Origin: Pseudomonadota bacterium
GTDB lineage: Bacteria > Pseudomonadota > Gammaproteobacteria > Acidithiobacillales > Acidithiobacillaceae
NCBI GenBank assembly: GCA_021827445.1
Contig: JAKAVW010000179.1
Location: 1-6,311, forward strand
DNA length: 6,311 nucleotides
Direction of reading: 5' to 3'
The translations under genes and the position numbers were made by a program. The notes beneath the pieces are model-generated. The model did no database searches. It saw only the letters and a list, made by a program, of their open reading frames with translations, and had not been told where the DNA came from. Positions 1-4,863 of the stretch are shown in pieces (positions within the stretch are counted from its first letter, which is position 1; the number at the start of each line of letters is the position of its first letter).

Positions 1-206
1 TTGCTTTGTGCCAGACTGACATCCATCGGGGTGGCCACCTGTCCGATGCTGTAACCGCCCGCGCAATAGCCGGTTACCGGCACTACCGTGGTGCCGGTGG
101 TGATGGGGAATGGCGTCGGAGGCGGCGCTTCCATGGCCCATGCCGAACCGCTCACCAGCGCCAAACCGACCGCCAGACCCACCCACCGTTTTTGCTTGCC
201 TTTCAT
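1..206 (-). CDS. Secreted protein of unknown function, N-terminal part only
   Basis: The reading frame starts at an ATG (206-204) and stays open to the left edge, so only the first 68 residues are visible. An AGGAG ribosome binding site at 217-213 lies 6 bases before the start. The product opens with MKGKQKRW, followed by a hydrophobic stretch and a signal peptidase I-like site, SGSAWA|MEAPPP, after residue 24. The mature part is Pro/Thr/Gly-rich (TPFPITTGTTVVPVTGYCAGG) with one cysteine visible, so export to the periplasm or beyond is expected. The ITTGTTVVPVTGYC stretch loosely resembles TAGTTGTAVTGC in the secreted protein at 2184-2795, and both genes carry the same upstream motif. This may reflect a shared role or only low-complexity similarity. 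I do not recognise the family. The start and signal peptide are well supported; the function is unknown. Confidence 0.8.
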   Translation of the reverse strand, partial: MKGKQKRWVGLAVGLALVSGSAWAMEAPPPTPFPITTGTTVVPVTGYCAGGYSIGQVATPMDVSLAQS

Positions 207-247
207 GTGCTTCTCCTGGTCGTCAAAACCTCTGTACCCTTGGTGCC
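207..247 (-). promoter_or_regulatory. Leader with GGCACCAAGGG motif and AGGAG site
   Basis: In gene orientation this 41-base leader runs from GGCACCAAGGG through TTTTGACGACC and AGGAG to the start codon at 206. It matches the leader at 976-1016 at 34 of 41 positions with no gaps. The likely role is a shared promoter or operator element; this is an inference from the repetition. GGTACAGAG inside it could be a weak extended -10, but no good -35 hexamer is seen upstream. Confidence 0.6.
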
Positions 248-284
248 GCAATGATTACAGGAACCCTATACCCTTGGTGCCGCA
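235..284 (-). repeat. Two direct copies of the TGCGGCACCAAGGG motif
   Basis: The plus strand reads CCCTTGGTGCCGCA twice. The CTTGGTGCC core is at 239-247 and again at 273-281, 34 bp apart. Both copies point toward the gene starting at 206. The sequence around the core forms an imperfect dyad, TTGCGGCACCAA (TTG-N6-CAA), which would suit a dimeric DNA-binding protein. That reading is an inference. Confidence 0.65.
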
Positions 285-579
285 GTCTTTCGGGACCGGA
301 GACCCTTGACCTCGAAGGACTTCCAAGCGATTGGAGCACGCACCGGCAAGGTTTGCTGCTGGAGACTTTGATTGCCAGGTGGACGACAGAGCGGATCACT
401 ACGCGGTGGTGCCCTCATGGACGAGTTGATATGATTGTCTTCATACTGCCTCATCACGCGAGATTGTTTTGCGATGAAACGAAAAAATTACCAAACGTAG
501 TTGCGCAAACAGAATGCGGCTAAATCCGGTTTATTTCTTGGTTATATTTCTATGGTTTTCTTGCTAGGTTGGCCATTAG
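248..579. other. Spacer without a convincing gene
   Basis: This stretch lies between the stop of the membrane protein gene (580) and the leader of the gene at 206. It holds the upstream motif copy at 273-281. Open frames on both strands here lack a ribosome binding site and have unconvincing compositions. The 460-579 part is AT-rich. I see no clear stem-loop plus T-run terminator, tRNA or CRISPR repeat. A structured or regulatory RNA cannot be excluded by eye. Confidence 0.5.
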
Positions 580-975
580 TCATTCTTTTGATAGGTCATC
601 GACTACCTTAAACGCAAAATAACCTAGCACGACAGATGGGAAAATGGTTACTATCAGAAATGCAGTTACGCCGGATGCGCTGGTATTATATCTGGTTGCA
701 AAATAGATGATCGCTACCAATGCAGCTTGCAGAACCAACACGATAGAAGAGTGTTTGGCAATTGTTGTCAATGCCAATTTTGGTTTGATCCTGTAACGCA
801 CCAGTATTGCCGTGGTAATCGGTGCCGTAAGCCATACCAGAATCGCAACCCAATATGGAGTAAACAAGACTTTCTCTGCTTTTGCGACAGGATCAGCAAG
901 AGCCATAACGGGGAGTATCACCGTAATACCTGCCAGAGTCAGACTGATAGCTAGAACTGCCAATCGCTTTTGCAT
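580..975 (-). CDS. Small multi-pass membrane protein, unknown function
   Basis: The product has 131 residues. The ATG at 975-973 has an AGGAG site (986-982) 6 bases upstream. Residues 1-27 form a signal peptide or first membrane anchor ending in VMALA|DP. Three more hydrophobic segments follow at about 41-59, 77-95 and 102-124, and the tail ends FKVVDDLSKE. The basic residues in RYRIKPK, between the second and third segments, suggest a cytoplasmic loop. The size, leader and hydrophobic pattern are somewhat like pilin-type or accessory subunits of type IV secretion systems, but no diagnostic motif is visible and I do not assign it. The gene sits 54 bp downstream of the metallophosphatase gene and has its own copy of the repeated upstream motif, so it may be transcribed separately, with the same control as the genes at 206 and 2795. 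It looks AT-richer than the phosphatase gene. Confidence 0.85.
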   Translation of the reverse strand: MQKRLAVLAISLTLAGITVILPVMALADPVAKAEKVLFTPYWVAILVWLTAPITTAILVRYRIKPKLALTTIAKHSSIVLVLQAALVAIIYFATRYNTSASGVTAFLIVTIFPSVVLGYFAFKVVDDLSKE

Positions 976-1019
976 ATCGTTCTCCTGATCGTCAAAGTCT
1001 CTATACCCTTGGTGCCGAA
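976..1019 (-). promoter_or_regulatory. Leader with single GGCACCAAGGG motif
   Basis: The CTTGGTGCC core (plus strand) is at 1008-1016, 32 bp from the start codon at 975, exactly as at the gene starting at 206. In gene orientation GGGTATAGAG follows the core and is the best -10-like string of all copies. The hexamers 16-18 bases upstream do not resemble TTGACA, so an activator would be needed if this is a promoter. The motif begins only 13 bp after the phosphatase stop codon. Confidence 0.6.
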
Positions 1020-1029
1020 AACGTTGACG

Positions 1030-1884
1030 TTATCCCCCGGTCAGTCTCCGGCAGTCCAGAATCCGGCCATCTCCCAACAGACGCCAGCCGCGATCTTCTC
1101 CTACGCACCACAAGGTCAAGCCCGCGAGTGATTCTTCGTGGGCGGCAAAGGCACCAGAATCGAGGTACACCTGGTTACCAATCTGTATCACCGCATCGGG
1201 AATTTTTGCGTGTACGGCGGTGGTGTGGCCGGTGAAATCTATGCTCGCCAAGCGTTTGAACATGAGCGGTTGACGGGCATTGATGTAGCTGCGTCCCCAA
1301 AGCAGATGATCGCGCCAGTCGCCAACATCGTCGAAGCCCTGGATAAAATGATGGTGGTCCCAGACTTCCGGCCGTGGATCATCCAGATCGGCATCCGAGA
1401 GAAATTTGGCCGTATCGTTGTCTCGTCGCTCTGCATGCAGGATTTGGAAGCGTTGCGCATCCTCACCCACGATACGAATGAAGGGCATTTGCATAAGCAG
1501 GGGGATATACCGAGAGGATGCTTCACGTTCAAGAAAAGCCCAATCCGTCCCCGGATTACTTTTGAACGCATAACGGTAATCCTCCTGTCGCACATCCCCG
1601 CCACTGGGTAACCAGAATGCCAGAAGCATCGCATCGTGATTTCCGAGCACCGGGAAAAACCATGATTCCTGGAGCATTTCCAGACATCCCATAGAATCCG
1701 GGCCGCGATCCACCAGATCACCCACGGAAAACAGGCGGTCTTTGGCAAGATCAAAACGCGCGTGGGCCAGAAGCGTATCCAGCATCGCGCGGCAGCCGTG
1801 CAAATCCCCGACCACGAAATCCCGCCCTTCCGGGTTGGATGCGTGATGAATTGCCAGCGGGTTGTCCTGCAAAAAATCGCTCAT
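1030..1884 (-). CDS. PPP-family metallophosphatase (Ser/Thr protein phosphatase-like)
   Basis: The product has 284 residues and is a calcineurin-like phosphoesterase of the bacterial PPP type, which removes phosphate from phosphoproteins or related esters using two metal ions. All signature blocks are present in order: GDLHGC (Asp27, His29), GDLVDRGPDS (Asp56, Arg60), GNHD (Asn82, His83), ILHAE (His150), LLWGRS (196-198) and GHT (His220). The third block ends in Asp where classical PPP enzymes have GNHE. No signal peptide or membrane segment is seen, so the enzyme should be cytoplasmic. Lambda-type phosphatases are about 220 residues; the extra length lies mainly between GNHD and HAE (residues 91-130) and at the C-terminus. 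The start at 1884 overlaps the previous stop as ATGA, with GGAAG 5 bases upstream. The frame is open further upstream, but that part lies in the preceding gene. The substrate is unknown. Confidence 0.95.
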   Translation of the reverse strand: MSDFLQDNPLAIHHASNPEGRDFVVGDLHGCRAMLDTLLAHARFDLAKDRLFSVGDLVDRGPDSMGCLEMLQESWFFPVLGNHDAMLLAFWLPSGGDVRQEDYRYAFKSNPGTDWAFLEREASSRYIPLLMQMPFIRIVGEDAQRFQILHAERRDNDTAKFLSDADLDDPRPEVWDHHHFIQGFDDVGDWRDHLLWGRSYINARQPLMFKRLASIDFTGHTTAVHAKIPDAVIQIGNQVYLDSGAFAAHEESLAGLTLWCVGEDRGWRLLGDGRILDCRRLTGG

Positions 1885-2174
1885 GCCTGCTTCCGGTTCA
1901 TGCGCCATGCAGCCACCGGCGTGTTGTCCCCATACGGTCTCGGTTCGTGCTCTTGTGGAGCTTGCATTTGTGCAGCCTTCGCCAGTTCCGTGAAAAATTC
2001 GTCCTGCGCCTCTATCCAGAGGTTCACCCAAGGATGTTTTTGCAGAAATTCAGGCGATTCGCGTTGCAAAAGTTCCAGCAGTTCCCGGTTTTCGTCGATG
2101 CGCTTGAAAATACCGCCGCCCGTGAATTTCATCACGGATTCGATGGCGCGCAGCCGTGCATTTTTGAAAAACAT
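1881..2174 (-). CDS. 97-residue helical protein, unknown function
   Basis: The ATG at 2174-2172 has AGGAG (2185-2181) 6 bases upstream; this site overlaps the stop codon of the preceding secreted-protein gene, leaving a gap of only 9 bases. The stop overlaps the phosphatase start as ATGA, so translation of the two is probably coupled. The protein has no signal peptide. Residues 1-24 are basic and glycine-containing (MFFKNARLRAIE...FTGGGIFKR). Residues 26-68 are charged and look helical (ENRELLELLQRESPEF, then HPWVNLWIEAQDEFF), and the tail is Pro-rich and basic. I do not recognise the family. Tight coupling suggests that it works with the phosphatase, for example as a partner or substrate adaptor. 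This is an inference from gene order only. Confidence 0.85.
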   Translation of the reverse strand: MFFKNARLRAIESVMKFTGGGIFKRIDENRELLELLQRESPEFLQKHPWVNLWIEAQDEFFTELAKAAQMQAPQEHEPRPYGDNTPVAAWRMNRKQA

Positions 2175-2183
2175 AAATATCTC

Positions 2184-2795
2184 CTAGTACATATTGTTGA
2201 CCCAATTTCCGGATAGCGCATTGCCCGTCGCGTTGCTGACGGTGTTCTGGACAGTGCCCGCATCCGAAGCATAGTTACCCACCGAATTGCTAACCGGACT
2301 GGTTGCCGTATTCAGCGCGCCCTGTTCCGCGTTCAGTACCGTACCGCTGACGCTGTTCAGCGCATTCTGTTCCAGTTGCGCGGGACTCAAGGCGAAATTC
2401 AGGATGTTGTTGCCCTGGCTGATTTCGTTGTTCATCGTGCTGGTCAGCGTTGAGCACGCCTGATTCATGATCTGATTCATGAGGTTCTGGAAGATGCTAT
2501 CGAGACCGCTGAAACTGAAATCCGTGTTGAGATTGAAACCGCTCAAACCGCTGAGACATCCCTGCGTAAAGCTGGTTTGTGGATTCGGCGGTTGCCCCAG
2601 GGCCAAACTTTCCTGCGCCAGATTGCCGAAATAATTTTGCGCCGCGCAGGTGGATGGGCAGGAACTGGTGCAGCCGGTAACCGCCGTACCTGTTGTCCCC
2701 GCCGTCGTACCCCCCGTTCCCCCCGCCCAGGCTGCGCCCGTCCCCAGCCATCCCATGACCAGCAACGCGCCGATGATGCCATACTGCTTTTTCAT
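2184..2795 (-). CDS. Secreted Cys-containing protein, unknown function
   Basis: The product has 203 residues. The ATG at 2795-2793 follows AAGGGGG (2809-2803) with 7 bases between. A clear signal peptide (MKKQYG, hydrophobic core, GTGAAWA|GG) predicts cleavage after residue 24. The mature protein begins with a Gly/Thr-rich stretch, then three cysteines in the pattern C-x3-C-x3-C (42, 46, 50), with further cysteines at 80 and 114, which suggests periplasmic disulfide bonds or metal binding. Residues 96-145 are rich in Asn, Gln, Met and Leu (IFQNLMNQIMNQAC) and look amphipathic. The C-terminal 60 residues are Ser/Asn/Thr/Gly-rich. The composition is reminiscent of exported accessory proteins of conjugation systems, but I see no family-defining motif. 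It is the first gene of a tight set followed by the 97-residue protein and the phosphatase. Confidence 0.87.
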   Translation of the reverse strand: MKKQYGIIGALLVMGWLGTGAAWAGGTGGTTAGTTGTAVTGCTSSCPSTCAAQNYFGNLAQESLALGQPPNPQTSFTQGCLSGLSGFNLNTDFSFSGLDSIFQNLMNQIMNQACSTLTSTMNNEISQGNNILNFALSPAQLEQNALNSVSGTVLNAEQGALNTATSPVSNSVGNYASDAGTVQNTVSNATGNALSGNWVNNMY

Positions 2796-2867
2796 CTCGT
2801 AACCCCCTTCAAGAATCCTTCCCTCCCTTGGTGCCGCAGATTTTTAGAACCGCAAACGCTTGGTGCC
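2796..2867 (-). promoter_or_regulatory. Leader with two GGCACCAAG motif copies
   Basis: CTTGGTGCC cores (plus strand) are at 2827-2835 and 2859-2867, 32 bp apart, both pointing toward the gene at 2795. The nearer copy is 31 bp from the start codon, matching the 32 bp spacing at the other two genes. The nearer copy shares CTGCGGCACCAAGGG with the copy at 269-284 but then diverges (AGGGAAGG), so the conserved part is the core and not a -10 box. TCTAAAAAT lies between the copies. Confidence 0.6.
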
Positions 2868-2911
2868 ATCATCGTCTGAGCCAGGGAGATTACTGGTAGC
2901 CGTCGCGGTCG

Positions 2912-2921
2912 CCCCCCCCCC
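2912..2921. repeat. Run of ten C residues
   Basis: Ten consecutive C bases (G on the minus strand) lie about 45 bp upstream of the distal CTTGGTGCC copy. Such runs are prone to slippage and sequencing error, so the length should be treated as uncertain. Confidence 0.9.
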
Positions 2922-2958
2922 GGCTTGTGGTGCTACCCCCGCTCTGCATCACTCAGGC

Positions 2959-3033
2959 CTAACCCATACCGATTGTACCGACCATCAGGACCTGGGCCAT
3001 TCCGGGGATCCACCTCATCTTTCGTCGATTCAT
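2959..3033 (-). pseudogene. Possible remnant of a secreted-protein gene
   Basis: An ATG at 3033-3031 has GGAG 8 bases upstream and encodes 24 residues: basic MNRRKMRW, then hydrophobic GMAQVLMVGTIGMG, then TAG. This resembles a signal peptide without its mature protein. Further downstream, in another frame with no start codon of its own, the minus strand reads VAPQAGGGATATATSNLPG across the poly-G run, similar in style to the Gly/Thr-rich mature start of the neighbouring secreted protein. At least one frameshift and one stop codon would separate the two parts. It could equally be a tiny leader peptide or chance. Confidence 0.25.
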
Positions 3034-3195
3034 GTCTGGCTCTCCATCAACCCATCTCGCGATTACAGTTGCTCACACCAACCTACGATGAGAGCCTACC
3101 CATATGGTGCCGTAGGCATCGCAAGAGGCTGTGGAGCCGATGGATCATTGAGTACAAGGGAGACTCGGTTGATTCAGGCGCTTGCACGTGGACTT

Positions 3196-3225
3196 TTGCC
3201 AACGCGCGCTTTGCAGTAATCTAAT
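3196..3225 (+). promoter_or_regulatory. Candidate sigma70-type promoter
   Basis: TTGCCA (3196-3201) and TCTAAT (3220-3225) are separated by 18 bases, and each matches five of six consensus positions. The expected transcript start near 3232 lies downstream of an in-frame ATG at 3182 and upstream of the ATG pair at 3260-3265. This supports the later start for the following gene. Confidence 0.45.
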
Positions 3226-3259
3226 CATAAGAGGTGTCTGCCCTGAGAGTATTGTTGTC

Positions 3260-4093
3260 ATGATGGAATGGCTTAAGAAGTTTTGGAAACAAAAACCCAG
3301 ACCAAAAACATTTCATGCTCCAACATTGCTATCATTTAAGCAGGAAACACTTTTCAGCGTATTACAAGAACAAGATGCAATTCTGGATATCATATGGAAA
3401 CACCTCAAAAGATTTTCCATGCTTTCTCTTATTGCTGGACAAGCGATGGTAATGTTATTTTTTCACAAGTATGGATTAAACGTTATCAACCTGTATAACT
3501 ATACACTCATTTCCGTTGAAGTATTTGTTGTCACAAGCGCCACGATACTCATTCTGTCTTTTTATATTATTTTTCCCGTTATCTATTTGCGCGGAGTATT
3601 AGGAATAAAAAACGTCAGTGGCTTCGTTATATTTACAGTGTTTTTCGCTGCTTTAATTGGCTTTTTATTTTACAAAATATTTGATAATCGCATTTTTGGA
3701 AGTGCCTCATTCTTCTTTCTCCTTATCATTAATTTTATTTTGACCCAAGCAAAGGCCAAAACCATACTTAGAATTTCTCCATTTTTGCAATATTTAGTAC
3801 CATTAACAGTATTATTTTTGTACTCACTTTTATCTTTCGTTCAAAACTCTACCATGAATGATTTAGGAATATTGCAACACCCAGCGGTCTTATATATTAT
3901 AAAGAAATCTGATTCATACACCCACTTAAAAAATTTTTGTAAAAAAATGCCACAGATTGAGAATGGACTGTATGACGGTTTTCATCATGCAACGGTATTG
4001 TATGGAGGACCAAAACATTCGTATGTAATTTTCGATACGTCAAAATGCCATTTCAAAGAAATGGTGAAGAGCAAAAACATCGCACTCACCTAA
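3260..4093 (+). CDS. AT-rich multi-pass membrane protein, unknown function
   Basis: The product has 277 residues from the first of two adjacent ATG codons (3260, 3263). GAGAG at 3245-3249 is a weak ribosome binding site 10 bases upstream. The frame also opens at an ATG at 3182, but that would add 26 unconvincing residues and lies before the candidate promoter. The N-terminal 50 residues are basic and soluble (MMEWLKKFWKQKPRPK). Hydrophobic segments follow at about 53-69, 83-110, 121-139, 150-163 and 175-194. A soluble C-terminal part of about 80 residues ends the protein (CKKMPQIENGLYDGFHHA, then VLYGGPKHSYVIFDTSKC). It is the only plus-strand gene here. Its base composition is about one third GC in the part I counted, far below the flanks, which suggests recent acquisition. 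Its stop overlaps that of the convergent gene. I do not recognise the family. Confidence 0.78.
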   Translation: MMEWLKKFWKQKPRPKTFHAPTLLSFKQETLFSVLQEQDAILDIIWKHLKRFSMLSLIAGQAMVMLFFHKYGLNVINLYNYTLISVEVFVVTSATILILSFYIIFPVIYLRGVLGIKNVSGFVIFTVFFAALIGFLFYKIFDNRIFGSASFFFLLIINFILTQAKAKTILRISPFLQYLVPLTVLFLYSLLSFVQNSTMNDLGILQHPAVLYIIKKSDSYTHLKNFCKKMPQIENGLYDGFHHATVLYGGPKHSYVIFDTSKCHFKEMVKSKNIALT

Positions 4094-4389
4094 AAGATCA
4101 CCATGAATAAGAAAAAGACCACTAAAATAACCTGCAACAATAAAGAAAAAACGGGCGGCGCCATTAAACCGAAATAGGCTGCTATTGGAACACTTAGCAG
4201 AATAAATAATTGGATCATCCATTTAATTTGTTTTGGCAAGATATTGAGCAAACTATTTGGGCTACGATTACCCCCAACATACGGAATATCTGCTGCAACA
4301 ACCAGCAAAAATTCTGTAATTACAAGATAGTATCGCCACTCATAAGCGTACTGCACCACAGTTGCCAAAAAACCTTGCGTAGATGTCAT
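4090..4389 (-). CDS. Small AT-rich membrane protein, unknown function
   Basis: The product has 99 residues with three hydrophobic segments at about 20-38, 58-76 and 79-99. The protein ends inside the last segment (VILVVFFLFMVIF), so there is no soluble tail. The ATG at 4389-4387 lies 17 bp after the stop of the preceding gene. GAGAAGG (4398-4392) is only 2 bases from the ATG, an unusually short spacing; a later TTG at codon 8 also has AAGG before it. The gene reads in the same direction as the GC-rich set to its right and could be its last member, but its own composition is AT-rich like the convergent gene at 3260-4093. The two stop codons overlap within CTAA. The loop DIPYVGGNRSPNSLLN between segments one and two has no motif I can name. 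Membrane location is likely; the role is unknown. Confidence 0.75.
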   Translation of the reverse strand: MTSTQGFLATVVQYAYEWRYYLVITEFLLVVAADIPYVGGNRSPNSLLNILPKQIKWMIQLFILLSVPIAAYFGLMAPPVFSLLLQVILVVFFLFMVIF

Positions 4390-4405
4390 TACCTTCTCGC
4401 TTTCT

Positions 4406-4849
4406 TCAGAATCCCATTCCCGGCAGGCTGGCGGATGGTGGCTTGCGGAAATACATCGCCAGCATCATCTGATTGGAGATCAGCCAGTTGATGGCCCGGT
4501 TCTCGTCCTCCTGCAATTGCCTTTTCACATCCCACCGATTGGGCATCGCCAGGGAAATCAGGGGCAGACTGATGGACAACGGCAAGCGAACCAGCAGGCG
4601 ATGCCATTCCACCGACTCCTGAAGCGCCTGGATTTTCCGCATGGTGGCCGGGTCCGGTTCGACAGGACCCATGCCTTCCAGGATGGCGGGCGGCATGGGT
4701 ATCTCCTGCATGATCAGGTCCAGCAGCGCATCCAGCCGGGAATTCAGGATGTCCCCGTACAGGATGAGACCCATATCCTGCATGTCTTCACCCGCCTGGG
4801 CCTGATGCGTTTTCCACCATTGCGTGCATATCTGCGGCCATTGACTCAT
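4406..4849 (-). CDS. 147-residue protein, unknown function
   Basis: I chose the ATG at 4849-4847, which is 9 bases after AAGGGAG (4865-4859). A TTG two codons earlier (4855-4853) is only 3 bases from that site and is less likely. The ribosome binding site overlaps the stop of the large upstream gene, so the two are tightly spaced. The N-terminus is Trp/Gln-rich (MSQWPQICTQWWKTHQAQ), followed by a helical stretch (DILNSRLDALLDLIMQEI), a Pro-rich turn (MPPAILEGMGPVEPDP), and a second half with the moderately hydrophobic LLVRLPLSISLPLISLAMP at about 85-103. This could be a single membrane-associated or buried helix. The C-terminus is ENRAINWLISNQMMLAMYF. No signal peptide or catalytic motif is visible and I do not recognise the family. 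Context suggests that it works with the large repeat-containing protein encoded before it. Confidence 0.85.
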   Translation of the reverse strand: MSQWPQICTQWWKTHQAQAGEDMQDMGLILYGDILNSRLDALLDLIMQEIPMPPAILEGMGPVEPDPATMRKIQALQESVEWHRLLVRLPLSISLPLISLAMPNRWDVKRQLQEDENRAINWLISNQMMLAMYFRKPPSASLPGMGF

Positions 4850-4863
4850 ATCCAAAATCTCCC

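Larger units (their letters stand above)
2796..3259. other. Divergent spacer between the secreted-protein gene and the AT-rich gene
   Basis: This stretch of about 460 bp separates the minus-strand gene at 2795 from the plus-strand gene at 3260. It contains the two motif copies, a 10-C run, a short minus-strand frame that looks like a signal peptide (2959-3033), and a candidate promoter at 3196-3225. Plus-strand open frames across it have unconvincing compositions and lack ribosome binding sites. No tRNA, transposase fragment or clear terminator is seen. Confidence 0.5.

Noticed and set aside
266..457. Minus-strand frame of 63 codons as a small gene
   Set aside because: It has no ribosome binding site, runs through a motif copy, and its product is Arg/Pro/Gln-rich without recognisable structure.
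110..523. Plus-strand open frame of 137 codons at the left end
   Set aside because: It crosses the signal peptide region, the ribosome binding site and the motif copies of the minus-strand gene, with no ribosome binding site of its own and an unconvincing protein.
990..1029. CGTCAA and TTGACG as an inverted repeat around the motif
   Set aside because: The arms are 6 bp with a 28-base loop, and the otherwise similar leader at 207-247 has no matching outer arm.
1885..2031. Extension of the phosphatase frame to an ATG at 2031
   Set aside because: The extra 49 residues lie entirely inside the 97-residue protein gene and resemble an out-of-frame shadow; the ATGA overlap with its ribosome binding site explains the start at 1884.
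2840..2870. TGGCACC followed by TTTGC, resembling a sigma54 -24/-12 promoter
   Set aside because: The GG and GC elements are 12 bases apart instead of 10, and the other motif copies lack a -12 GC element.
2860..3224. Two overlapping plus-strand open frames in the divergent spacer
   Set aside because: Their compositions look random (many Cys, His, Arg, Ser), they lack ribosome binding sites, and they end within the candidate promoter of the next gene.
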